Positions 1-8,789 of a DNA stretch of 46,527 nucleotides are shown here, in pieces. A program made the translations under genes and the position numbers. The DNA lies in NCBI GenBank assembly GCA_902651635.1, contig CACRSC010000017.1, positions 402,229 through 448,755 of the forward strand, read 5' to 3'. This stretch comes from Mastigamoeba balamuthi. Lineage: Eukaryota > Evosea > Mastigamoebida > Mastigamoebidae. Positions within the stretch are counted from its first letter, which is position 1. Each line of letters opens with the position of its first letter. The notes under the pieces are model-generated. The model worked only from the letters and a program-made list of their open reading frames with translations, searched no databases and was not told where the DNA came from.

Positions 1-200
1 GGGGGGGGGGAGGGGGAGGGCCAGAGCGGGGGTGGGCTGGCGTGCGAGGACTCGCGGTAGGACAGCGCGCGGCGCAGCAGGTCGAGGCCCTGCTGGTACG
101 CGGCAAGGGCCTGGGGCAGCAGGCCGCGCTCCTCGAGGTCCAGCGCCCGCGAGACGGCCGTGAACGCCTGGCGCGCGACTGTTTCCTGCGCGGCGCTCAT
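1..200 (-). CDS. MIT-domain protein, N-terminal part only
   Basis: The frame starts at the ATG at 200-198 and runs off the window edge, so only about 66 residues are visible. Residues about 5-45 look like an MIT (microtubule interacting and transport) helical hairpin: an alternating helix with a central LDLEERGLLPQALAAY stretch and a following leucine/arginine-rich helix. MIT domains occur in VPS4, spastin, spartin and ESCRT-linked kinases or proteases and bind ESCRT-III tails. A Pro/Ser-rich linker (PPPLWPSPSPPP) follows, so which MIT family this is cannot be decided. A TATA-like AT stretch (ttttatatc on the minus strand, 231-240) lies about 30 nt upstream and supports this start. The G run at 1-10 is translated as the proline linker and may mark a hard-to-assemble contig edge. 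Confidence 0.6.
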   Translation of the reverse strand, partial: MSAAQETVARQAFTAVSRALDLEERGLLPQALAAYQQGLDLLRRALSYRESSHASPPPLWPSPSPP

Positions 201-562
201 GGGATGCGTCGTCCCGCGGTTTTTGGGTTTTGATATAAAATCGGGGGCAGATATCTGGGGCAACGAGCGTGGTCAACGTCAGCGTATACACATCGTTACG
301 ACGGAGACAATTTCCAGGAAATGCCTGCGTGAGGAAACCCTGGCTGAAAAGGAGGAGGAATGCAGGAGAGAATCGACTGCCTCGAGATCATAGAGTCCAA
401 AGGCCTGCTCTCTTTCGTCAAATGCACTCTCAAGGTCCTGTCCAAGGGCCGGCATGTAGTTATGTCGCACTCTCAGTCGTTCTCGTATTAGCGGGGGGGT
501 TGGGGGAAAGAGGGGACTGCTGACGGTGTTTGTACAAAGCCCCCTCCGCGAGGGCGTGGGGC
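201..562. other. Intergenic between MIT gene and HAUS6 3' end
   Basis: Apart from the short + strand ORF at 360-491 and the AT-rich promoter-like block at 231-262, nothing recognisable is present. The minus-strand frame across 279-470 has no family resemblance. Confidence 0.5.
360..491 (+). CDS. Short ORF, 43 aa, possible relic exon
   Basis: ATG at 360 and TAG at 489-491 enclose 43 codons with a protein-like composition (IDCLEIIESKGLLSFVKC, then LKVLSKGRHVVMS). The pattern resembles the first helix and strand of Rad9/Hus1-type sliding-clamp proteins, but it is far too short to assign. There is a GT donor-like site at the GTAGTT about 105 nt in. No continuing exon is seen before HAUS6 ends at 563 on the other strand. 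It may be a relic, a single surviving exon or chance. Confidence 0.2.
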   Translation: MQERIDCLEIIESKGLLSFVKCTLKVLSKGRHVVMSHSQSFSY

Positions 563-2500
563 TCAGAGCCTGTTCTTGCCTCTGGCCGACATCGTCGCCG
601 CGGCGTGGAAGCGCGTCGCTGCTGTGCGCCCCGCGGCGTGCCTGGGCGGCCCCATCGTCATCGTCGCGGCCTGCATGTCCATGCCGCGCAGCGTCCCCGT
701 GGACCCGAGGCGCCCCGTGCCCGTGAGCGACCTCGACGTGCGCGACGTCAGCGAGGCGTCGAACTCGAGCCTCCTGCGCACGCCCTGCATCGTGCTGCCC
801 ATCCGCCTGGCGTCCTCGTCCTCCGTCATGATGCGTATGGGCCTGATCGTGCCCGCCAGCGTCTCCACTGCGAGAGGGGGAAGAATGGGTACGCTCGATG
901 AGACTCCCCGAGCCCGCACAGGGGAAGATCCGCTGCTCGGCGTACCTAGTTGGGCGCTGGGAGTGTTGGTCTTGAGAGCGACGCGCTTGATCGAGCGTGC
1001 CAGCTTCTCCAGTATCTCCGGTCTGACAGCAGCTGGGGAGGGAGTGTCACGGTCAGTTGTGGAACACCGCTACGGGTTCTCTGCGCACTTGCCGACGGCG
1101 TCTGCGGTAACCCGGTGCTGGCTCGCTTCGAGGGCGTGCGCGGGGTGAGCTCGAGACTAGACAGCCTGGGCGGCACCGGCACCTCGTCGTCGTCCTCCGG
1201 CTCGAGGAACTCGAACAGCTTGCTCTCGCGGTGCGCCGGCTCGATCTGGCAGTCCACCTCTGTCTCGAGCGCAGCGACTGCAGCGGGACGCGCGCTCAGT
1301 TCCCTGCTGGGGGCGGGATGCGCCAGTAGCACCTATGGCGGAGAGACGGGCGACCTCTGCCTCGAGCTGGTCGTTCGAGCGCCTGAGCTCGGCGGTCTCG
1401 TGCTCGTGCTCGGCCGCCGTGAACTCGAGCGTGTCCGCGGCCTTGCGCAGCTCGTCCTGCGTCAGCTTGGGGTACTTGGCGGCCTCTGCGTTGGCCACCT
1501 TGGTCGACAGCGCGCTCAGCTGCATCAGCGACACCACGTCGAGCTTGCCCTCATCTGCGTACAGCGGCTGCGCAGCGGGGGGCGGGGGCGGCTCTGTGAG
1601 TGGCGTTCGATGCCGGCCGGCAGCGTGGGCGTCGCGTGCCCGCATGCTCGAGTCCCAGTTGTCCGCCAGGGCGTCCTGGATGACCCGGGGCACGCGGACC
1701 CCGAGCTCGGCCGCGTCGAGGAGCGGCCGCGTGGGGTCCTGGCCCTGCACGTCGCGCTCGACGAGGTTCTTGAGCTCCGTGGCCTCGGCCGCGAGCGACA
1801 GCGTCCGCTGCCACGCCGCCCGCAGCTTCTGCGCGAGCGTCGCGCTGGCGCCGCCCGAGGGCCTCTGCTCGCCCTCCCCGAGGTGCTCTGCGCACACGCG
1901 GGCGCGCGTGAGGAGCTCCTCCCTGCGGCTGCTGAGCTCCAGGGCGCAGCGCGCCCACTCGGCCCTCTGGCGCTGCATCGCAGCGCAGCGCTCGGCAAAC
2001 GCGCGCGCGGCACCGCTGGCGCGGGCCTCGAGCAGGCGCACGGGGAGGTCGGGGGCGCCCGGCGCAGGGGCGCACGAGACGTCGGGCCTGCGCAGGTCGC
2101 GGGCGGCGCTGACGCGCAGCGCGTGCTGCGAAAGTTTCCAGACGAGGGAATCGAACCGCGGACCCGACGGCGACGCCAGCAGCGTCGACGACGACGAGTT
2201 GAGCGGCACCTCCCCGGCGCGCTCGAGCTCCCTCAGCCACTCGGAGACGCCCTTCCTGAACTCGCGCAGCTGCTGCGCGTCGTAGGCGGGGTAGCAGTGC
2301 CGGAACGACCCGCGGAAGCGCCCGGGGTCGACGCGCGAGAGCAGGAACGCGACGACGGCCTCGGCGCCGCGCGCGCTGGGCCGCGAGAACATGTGCGGCT
2401 CGAACGCGCAGCCGTGGGCCGCCGACTCGCGCGCGGCGTCGAAGCCCAGCAGCAGGAGGTTGTCCCACCAGACGTCGCGCACGTCGTCGTCGTCCGCCAT
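563..2500 (-). CDS. HAUS6: HAUS augmin-like complex subunit 6
   Basis: Augmin subunit 6, which helps recruit gamma-tubulin to existing spindle microtubules. The N-terminus (residues about 10-150) carries the HAUS6 N-terminal domain pattern: LLLLGFD, then FEPHMFSRPSARGAEAVVAF, VDPGRFRGSFRHC, LREFRKGVSEWLRELE and SGPRFDSLVWKLSQHAL. A long alpha-helical/coiled region follows (residues about 170-390), then a low-complexity basic tail. Four exons give about 582 aa: 2500-1333, 1277-1089, 1032-946 and 867-563. Intron 1 (1278-1332) starts GTGCTA, intron 2 (1033-1088) GTGCGC, and intron 3 (868-945) GTACGC. Intron 3 is 78 nt, stop-free and in frame, so retention would add 26 residues. The start is MADDDDVRD at 2500. 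An upstream in-frame ATG at 2563 lies inside the promoter-like AT motif and is less likely. It is shorter than vertebrate HAUS6 because the tail is short. Confidence 0.85.
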
Positions 2501-2774
2501 GCCGTCGTGTCTCGAGCGATCGCGATTGGCGCCCGATAAAATATCTTTTGTCAGATATTTCAATGATTCCTGGACCGCGGACGGGGAAGGCCGAGGGAGA
2601 GGGGCCGAGGGGCGGCAGGCGTTGGAGGGGACGTCGGGGGGAGCTGGCAGCTGCCTGGCGTGAGATTCAAGTTACGTCAGTCGATGATGTAAGAGCGTAT
2701 CTTTATCGGTAGCTGCCCTCTTTTTGTTGGCGCTTTTGTGTTCCCCCACATCCGCTTCATCTTCCGACACAGAA
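2501..2774. promoter_or_regulatory. Divergent promoter, HAUS6 / CCT1
   Basis: This gap of about 270 bp separates the two start codons. On the minus strand AAAAGATATTTT (2549-2538) runs into TTTATCGGGC's complement, about 38 nt before the HAUS6 ATG. On the plus strand a related CTTTATCGG (2700-2708) lies about 65 nt before the CCT1 ATG. The same AT motif recurs upstream of other genes here, so a core-promoter role is inferred. Confidence 0.4.
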
Positions 2775-5236
2775 ATGCTCGCGATTGACGGTGACCGCGA
2801 GGCTGGCGAGGACGTCCGCACGCAGAACGGTGCGCGCCCTCCGTGCTACTCCGCCCCCTGCCTCTCTGCAGCGCCCCGCGGCAGCGCGGGACCGGATCCC
2901 CCTCCCCCCCGTTGGCGCGAAAACAAACTTCACCGCAAACCTCCGCCGCCTCAACGGCCAGCGCGCGCGCGCCGCGCAACTCTTCTGCCCGGGCAGATAC
3001 TATCGGCGTATCCCGCCGCCGCGCGCGGGAATCAACTGAAAACGAATCCTGGTAATATCGCGGCCGATCTGATCCCGTTCCCCCCGTCCCCCCTGCGCAG
3101 TGATGGCGGCGATGGCCGTGGCGAACGTGGTGAGGAGCTCGTTCGGGCCGGTGGGCCTGGACAAGATGCTGGTCGACGACATCGGCGACGTGCTGGTGAC
3201 CAACGACGGCGCGACGATTGTGCAGCAGCTCGAGGTCGAGCACCCCGCTGCCAAGGTCCTCGTCGAGCTCGCCGGTCTCCAGGACCGCGAGGTCGGCGAC
3301 GGCACCACCACCGTCATCCTGCTCGCCGCCGAGCTCCTCCGCGTGCGTCGCCTGCCAGATGCCAGATTTTGTCCGATCTGACTGGTGGGCTCCCCCCTTT
3401 CTGTGTGTGCAGCGGGGCAACGAGCTCGTCAAGCACAAGATCCACCCGACCAGCGTCATCAGCGGGTACAGGATGGCCGTGCAGGAGGCCACCAAGTACA
3501 TCCAGGAGCGCCTGGCTGTCAAGGTAACCCCCGCCGGGCTTCAGTGGGCACAATCGCTGCTTTCTGAAATCCTCTCTATTTCGCACCCATAATTGCGGCT
3601 GTGTTCTGACTGCGGGACGGGTCTAGATCGAGTCGCTGCCCAAGGACACCCTGATGAACGTAGCCAAGACTGCGCTGTCGTCCAAGGTCCTCGGCAACGA
3701 CGATGCGGACTTCTTTGCGCACATGGCCGTCGATGCCCTGCAGCGCGTCAAGATCACTGACGCCAAGGGCAACGCCAAGTTCGTCCTCCGTCCCCGCACT
3801 ACGCACAACCTACGCCTTCCCACCCACAAATCGCGTGAGGGACCCCTCGTGAGCCCCCATGGGCTATGTGAGGGTTTAAAATTAGACAAATCACGCGACA
3901 GGAAACTGCTGGGGTTCGCTAGCACTGTCCCCGTATCCCACGGACTGGCCTGACAGTACTTCCATGCAATATCCTCCAAAAACACCCCACCACACACACC
4001 TCAACACACGCCCTGCATTGCCAAAGCAAGCCTAGGCTCTCAAAACCTTCCCGAGCCATGGTCTGACTAGCTCTGCTACATCAACAACTCCTTTTTACTT
4101 TCAAGCACCACACCCCTCACCACTCTATGGATTTGAATTTAATTCAAACTCAATTAATCTTCACCAAACCAACCAACCAACCCTGCCCTCTCTGTGCGGC
4201 TGCAGGTACCCCGTCAAGGCCGTCAACATTCTCAAGGCGCACGGGAAGAGCGCCAAGGACTCGATCGTGGTGGCCGGCTACGCGCTCAACTGCACCGCGG
4301 CGAGCCAGGCGATGCCCCGCGCTGTCCAGAACGCCAAGATCGCCTGCGTCGACTTCAACCTCAACCGCGAGCGGCTGGCGCTGGGCGTCCAGGTCCTCGT
4401 GCAGGACCCCGACAAGCTCGAGGGCATCCGCCAGCGCGAGGCCGACATTGCCCGCGACCACGCCCAGATGCTCATCAAGGCCGGCGCCAACGTCGTCCTC
4501 ACCACCAAGGTCCGCCAGCCCTGCCTGNCGACGCGTCGTCGCTGGGCCACTGCGACGAGGTGGTGACGGAGCGCATCGGCGACGCCGAGTGCATCCTGTT
4601 CCGGGGCAAGGGCATCGCGGCGTCGTCGATGCTGCTGCGCGGTGCCAACGAGTTCCTGCTGGACGAGATGGAGCGGTCGATCCACGACGCGCTCTGCATC
4701 GTCAAGCGCACGCTCGAGTCGTCGACGGTCGTCGTCGGGGGCGGCGCGTCGGACGGGAGCCTGAGCGTCTACCTCGAGGCGTTTGCGCGCACGCTGGGGA
4801 CGCGCGAGCAGCTGGCCGTCAGGGAGTTTGCCGAGGCGCTGCTCGTCATCCCCAAGACCCTCGCCATCAACGCCGCCCTCGACGCCATGGACCTCGTCGC
4901 CCGCCTCCGCGCCTACCACTTCGCCGCCCAGACCGACAAGGCACGCGCGCTCGCCCTCTTGCCCTGGGGGCCGAGTGTCTCCTCCCGTTCTCTGGTAGCT
5001 GACTTGTGTGCTTGCGTGCGATGTCGCGGGCGCAGTCGAAGGAGAAGTACGGGACGTACGGGCTGGACCTCGTCGGCGGGGCCGTGAGGGACAACCTCGA
5101 GGCCGGCGTGCTGGAGCCCGCGGTGGGCAAGATCAAGTGCCTCAAGTTCGCCACCGAGGCCGCCATCAACATCCTGCGCATCGACGAGGTGATCAAGCTG
5201 AGGCCAAAGAAGGAGGCGCGCCCGCAGGACGACTGA
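2775..5236 (+). CDS. CCT1: T-complex protein 1 subunit alpha (CCT1)
   Basis: Alpha subunit of the cytosolic chaperonin TRiC/CCT, which folds actin and tubulin. It begins [18 protein letters not shown], followed by the group II chaperonin motifs [22 protein letters not shown] and TNDGATI, and [16 protein letters not shown] with the ATPase GDGTT. Later come [14 protein letters not shown], the apical [49 protein letters not shown] and the C-terminal [19 protein letters not shown]. Exons: 2775-2829, 3101-3342, 3413-3523, 3627-3778, 4206 to about 4515, gap at 4528, resume to 4940, and 5036-5236. The intron 4 donor is AA|GTTCGT. The last intron (4941-5035) appears to be GC-AG (AAG|GCACGC), because only that splice keeps the family spacing between AQTDK and GLDL. 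The single N at 4528 hides roughly 55-60 residues of the apical/intermediate region, so the gene as written is incomplete. Confidence 0.93.
4528..4528. other. Assembly gap collapsed to one N inside CCT1
   Basis: The frame reads [30 protein letters not shown]1 proteins have about 55-60 residues between these blocks, so real sequence is missing here. The last coding bases may end at AAG|GTCCGCC (about 4509), leaving part of an intron before the N. Confidence 0.8.
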
Positions 5237-5605
5237 GGGGTCTCGTGAGGTTCCACCGAGGGCTGGGGTGCTGGGCGAAATCACAAACAACGTCTCATCC
5301 GCCGTCATGTGTTTCCACCGCTCCTATCTCTCCGTCGGCGGCGGTCAGCTCGAGGCACTGAAACGCAAACCCCCCGATCGTGTCCATTCAGGTTCCATCC
5401 TGGCGAAATCACCCGAGCTTTTCCTATGAGAGTGACAACCTCACGTAAGGCTTATCGTACTTTCTGTAGTTCAACCCGGAATTTGCTGACGGTCTCTAAT
5501 GCTTTCCCCTCCGCGCGCCATGGACCACCTTGCCGGCCAGCACGGTGAGAATTTCTCAGCCGTCCTGCGTTTCCGCGGCCTCGTCTTTCTCCTCGGGACC
5601 AAGCG

Positions 5606-5806
5606 TCAGGTTTTTTGCGAGTCCACGCTGAGGTGCTCGGGAAAGGTGATACCGCTGGTGCAATGCGCCTTGACATGCAGGTCCCACGCGATGCTGACGG
5701 CGCTTCGCAAGGGCCGCGAAGGAATTGAGGGCGGCAACGTACATGCCCTCACATCGGCCAGCGCAGACCGCGCAATGAGTACAGCAGACAGCAGAGTTCT
5801 CTCCAA
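5606..5806 (-). pseudogene. Possible relic of the two-TM family
   Basis: A minus-strand frame contains AWDLHVKAHCTSGITFPEHL. FPEH is a signature of neighbouring genes A and B, and the upstream Trp/His spacing is roughly alike, but five residues are missing and the W-x2-GH part is absent. It could be a decayed third member of the cluster or coincidence. A plus-strand open frame overlaps it (MDHLAGQHG at 5520) and has no recognisable family. Confidence 0.22.
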
Positions 5807-5893
5807 TCAATAACTCGATTCAGACTCTGTACAACTTGTGTGCGTGCGTGGTGAGTAGCCGGGCTCGAGGGTCTCACACTCACTCCTGTCTGC

Positions 5894-6191
5894 TCAGCGC
5901 CCGCCCTCCCCCCGTCTTTCTCTTAGCAAAGCAGCCCCCTTGCGCCGCTGGATCCTCGCGTTGATGTGCAGGGCGACGTGTCCGGCCCCCCAGAGCAGGA
6001 AGATGGAGGTGCTGTGGTCCGGGAAGGACTTGAACAACATGGGGACCAGAGTAGCCCACAACACGTGCGTCTGTATCTCGTACACAATTGTCCACCTCCT
6101 CCACTCAGCCTCACTTATCTGGGGTCTCTGCATGAGTGGCTCTGACTGTGAATACGCCTTGGGAGGTCCGCACGTCCTGGGTGTCCGCCAT
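5894..6191 (-). CDS. Two-TM small protein B (unit 1)
   Basis: Two exons (6191-6174 and 6118-5894) join MADTQD to ISEAEWRRWTIVYEIQTH across a 55-nt intron (GTGCGG...CCCCAG), giving about 80 aa. Two hydrophobic segments at about 25-37 and 44-58 are separated by FPDH, and a basic tail (RIQRRKG) follows. Compared with gene A, the positions EWRR (11-14), E20, H24, A28, FP(D/E)H (38-41), I45, W49 and GH (52-53) coincide with no gaps, so the two are clear paralogues. The shape is that of a small membrane hairpin loosely like bacterial 2TM domains. Function is unknown. An AAAATATCA block (6220-6228) lies about 30 nt upstream of the start. Confidence 0.6.
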
Positions 6192-6219
6192 GGAAGTGGA
6201 ACAACAAAACTGATTGTGC

Positions 6220-6228
6220 AAAATATCA
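6220..6228 (-). promoter_or_regulatory. AT-rich promoter-like motif before gene B
   Basis: It reads TGATATTTT on the minus strand, 29-37 nt upstream of the B start codon. It is close to the AAGATATTTTT element before SAHH and the WIP-like gene, and it is conserved in unit 2 (about 7750-7760). Confidence 0.3.
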
Positions 6229-6884
6229 GCACCTTGAGTGTAGATAAACGGGATTATCCTGGATATTTCTGTATGGCCGATTCCGCCGGTGCACCTCAGT
6301 GACTTCCGCCCTAGGCCCCCGGGCTCACAAGGGGGAATTGGGTGATTTCCGTATCTTGCGAAAAATGTGTATTTCATCCAATATCCGGATCTTGTGGGGA
6401 ACACAGGTCGCTGCCACCGGTGTGGCACTTGCAGCGCACATCGTCCTGTGTGTCGTAGTGCCTGGTATTCACCTCCTCATGAACGTCGACGACGCCGACT
6501 CTCCCTCATTGACGACACTCGAGTCTGGCACCTTCAAGGCCATGCCGCTCCACCGCTGCACGAGAACATGTGGCTTGAGCACAAGAGGTGTCCCGCACTA
6601 TCTCCGCGATTCCAGGGAGTTTGGGGAGCGCCTTTCAGCCCCACGCAGGCGCCATCAGGGCCGTCTTTGGTTGCCTTATAAGCTCGTGTGCCTCATTGTG
6701 GGGGGGGGGGGGAACGCCCGTGAATGTGCCCACCGGGCTGCACACCTCATGCGCCTGCTACGCTCACTCCTGCGCGCCAAGCTTGATAGTATCGCCCAAC
6801 CTGAACGTATGAATGCGAGCCATTGTTCGAACTGGGAGGTTCAATCAGCATGCTGCCTCTCGGACCCTCCAACTCAAGGCATTG

Positions 6885-7174
6885 CTACCGGTGGTGCGCT
6901 TGGCGATAGAGCCTCCTCTGGCGCAGCCCGAACACCCAGTGGATGAGCAGGACGGCGTGCCCGACGACCCAAAACTGCCCTATGCCCATGCGGTGCTCGG
7001 GGAAGAGCTGCATGAGCAACGAGCACACGCCAGCGAGCAACGTGTGCAGGCGCAGCTCGAAGCCAGTCGCCGCCCTCCGCCACTCCTCGTCGTTGGGCTG
7101 GGGTCCCTTGCGTTAATGTCCAGTGCCTCGGAGACACTGGAGGAGTGTGTGCGCACGTCGTCAGCGTCCGCCAT
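6885..7174 (-). CDS. Two-TM small protein A (unit 1)
   Basis: Exon 1 (7174-7157) encodes only MADADD. After a 59-nt intron (7098-7156, GTGCGC...CCCCAG), exon 2 (7097-6885) gives PNDEEWRRAATGFELRLHTL and ends RRLYRQAHHR, 76 aa in total. Hydrophobic stretches at about 25-38 and 47-64 flank the FPEH turn (38-41), W49-x2-GH (52-53) lies in the second segment, and the tail is basic. The exon structure (six codons, intron, body) is identical to gene B. No known family is assigned. The conserved Trp, His and GH pattern suggests a functional membrane hairpin. Confidence 0.6.
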
Positions 7175-7380
7175 GAGCCATAGAACGACAGAGGCGAGGT
7201 AATGGAGGAGCGGCGCATCACGAGGGATGCGAAGCGACAAAGAAATCTGTGATGGTAGTCTTTCCGACGCACATGTCTCTTGGCGTGGCGGTGCTGTTGC
7301 AGCGGGCTGTGTTCGGGCATCGCCACCCGCGGGAATTTTCGTATCTGGTTGCCGCGATCGCGGGCAGATTCACTCCGGAG

Positions 7381-7500
7381 AACGCACATTTAAGTATAGT
7401 GTCACGATCCTAACAACACCTGCCCCGTTGTAAGGCCATCGCTGCCGTGGATCCACAAATGGTGAGCAACTCCCTCCTCTCCCCCCCGCGTCGCGCGCTG
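7381..7500 (+). pseudogene. Orphan ARL3 promoter and start-codon exon
   Basis: This stretch repeats 8711-8832, the ARL3 upstream region, the ATG (here 7459-7461), the GTGAGC donor and the first part of intron 1. No ARL3 coding exon follows. It was left behind because the tandem-duplication breakpoint lies inside ARL3 intron 1. It could still drive a non-coding or aberrant transcript. Confidence 0.7.
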
Positions 7501-7533
7501 CTGATCGTGTCCATTCAGGTTCCACCCTGGCGA

Positions 7534-7735
7534 GGGCGACGTGTCCGGCCCCCCAGAGCAGGAAGATGGCGGTGCTGTGGTCCGGGAAGGACTTGAACAA
7601 CATGGGGACCAGAGTCGCCCACAACACGTGCGTCCGTATCTCGTACACAGTTGTCCACCTCCTCCACTCAGCCTCACTCATCTGGGGTCTCTGCGTTAGT
7701 GGCTCTGACTGTGAATACGCCAAGGAAGTGGAACA
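7534..7735 (-). pseudogene. Decayed copy of two-TM gene B (unit 2)
   Basis: It matches exon 2 of gene B (EAEWRRWTTVYEIRTHVLWA, FPDH, GAGHVAL), but exon 1 with its splice donor is deleted and the 3' end is cut after GAGHVAL by the unit junction. The first exon-2 codons are ATGAGT here (ATAAGT in unit 1), so a start at 7681 is conceivable. That frame would run into unrelated sequence and stop at 7370. Confidence 0.7.
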
Positions 7736-8278
7736 ACAAAACTGATTGTGCAAAATATCAGCTCCTTGAGTGTAGATAAACGGAATATCCTATGGATATT
7801 TCTGTATGGCCGATTCCGCCGGTGCACCTCAGTGACTTCCGCCCTAGGCCCGGGCTCACAAGGGGGAATTGGGTGATTTCCGTATCTTGCGATAAATGTG
7901 TATTTCATCCAATATCCGGATCTTGTGGGGAACACAGGTCGCTGCCACCGGTGTGGCACTTGCAGCGCACATCGTCGTGTGTGTCGTAGTGCCTGGTATT
8001 CACCTCCTCATGAACGACGACGACGCCGACTCTCCCTCATTGACGACACTCGAGTCTGGTACCTTCAAGGCCATGCCGCTCCACCGCTGCACGAGAACAT
8101 GTGGCTCTTGAGCACAAGAGGTGTCCCGCACTATCTCCGCGATTCCAGGGAGTTTGGGGAGCGCCTTTCAGCCCCACGCAGGCGCCATCAGGTCCGACTT
8201 TGGTTGCCTTACAAGCTCGTGTGCCTCATTGTGGAGGGGAAACGTCCCGTGAATGTGTGCCCACCGGGCTGCACACCT

Positions 8279-8504
8279 CATGCGCCTGCTACGCTCACTC
8301 CTGCGCGCCCTATGCCCATGCGGTGCTCGGGGAAGAGCTGCATGAGCAACGAGCACACGCCAGCGAGCAACGTGTGCAGGCGCAGCTCGAAGCCAGTCGC
8401 CGCCCTCCGCCACTCCTCGTCGTTGGGCTGGGGTCCCTTGCGTTATTGTACAGTGCCTCGGAGACACTGGAGGAGTGTGTGCGCACGTCGTCAGTGTCCG
8501 CCAT
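8279..8504 (-). pseudogene. Truncated copy of two-TM gene A (unit 2)
   Basis: Exon 1 (8504-8487, MADTDD) and its intron (8428-8486) are preserved. The body reads as gene A to FPEHRMGIG and then jumps to RAGVSVAGA and a stop at 8279. The deletion removes the second hydrophobic segment with W-x2-GH. A protein could still be made, but it would have one TM segment. Confidence 0.7.
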
Positions 8505-8789
8505 GAGCGTGGAACGACAGAGGAGAGGCAATGGAGGAGTAGCGCATCACGAGGGATGCGAAGCGACAAAGAAATCTGTGGGATGACAGTCTATCCGATG
8601 CACATGTCTCTTGGCGTGGCGGTGCTGTTGCAGCGGGCTGTGTTCGGGCATCTCCACCCGCGGGAATTTTCGTATCTGGTTGCCGCGATCGCGGGCAGAT
8701 TCACTCCGGAGAACGCACATTTAAGTTTAGTGTCACGATCCTAACAACACCTGCCCCGTTGTAAGGCCATCGCTGCCGCGGACAAACAA

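Larger units (their letters stand above)
5376..7500. repeat. Tandem duplication, unit 1 (intact)
   Basis: This is the first of two head-to-tail copies. It begins at gatcgtgtccattcaggttc (5376) and ends at cgtcgcgcgctg (7489-7500). It contains the intact small genes B (5894-6191) and A (6885-7174), both minus strand, plus an orphan copy of the ARL3 promoter and ATG exon (7459-7461). Unit 2 repeats it at high identity with three internal deletions. Confidence 0.85.

Noticed and set aside
2136-2160. GAATCGAACC resembling a tRNA T arm
   Set aside because: It is inside HAUS6 coding sequence and no acceptor or anticodon stem can be formed around it.
950-2539. Long plus-strand open frame antisense to HAUS6
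   Set aside because: High GC leaves few stops in all frames; composition is Arg/Ala/Gly-rich with no domain, while the minus strand has HAUS6 motifs and introns.
5499-5813. Plus-strand frame MLSPPRAMDHLAGQHG...
   Set aside because: No family, no splice support; it lies opposite a possible two-TM relic and inside the duplicated unit.
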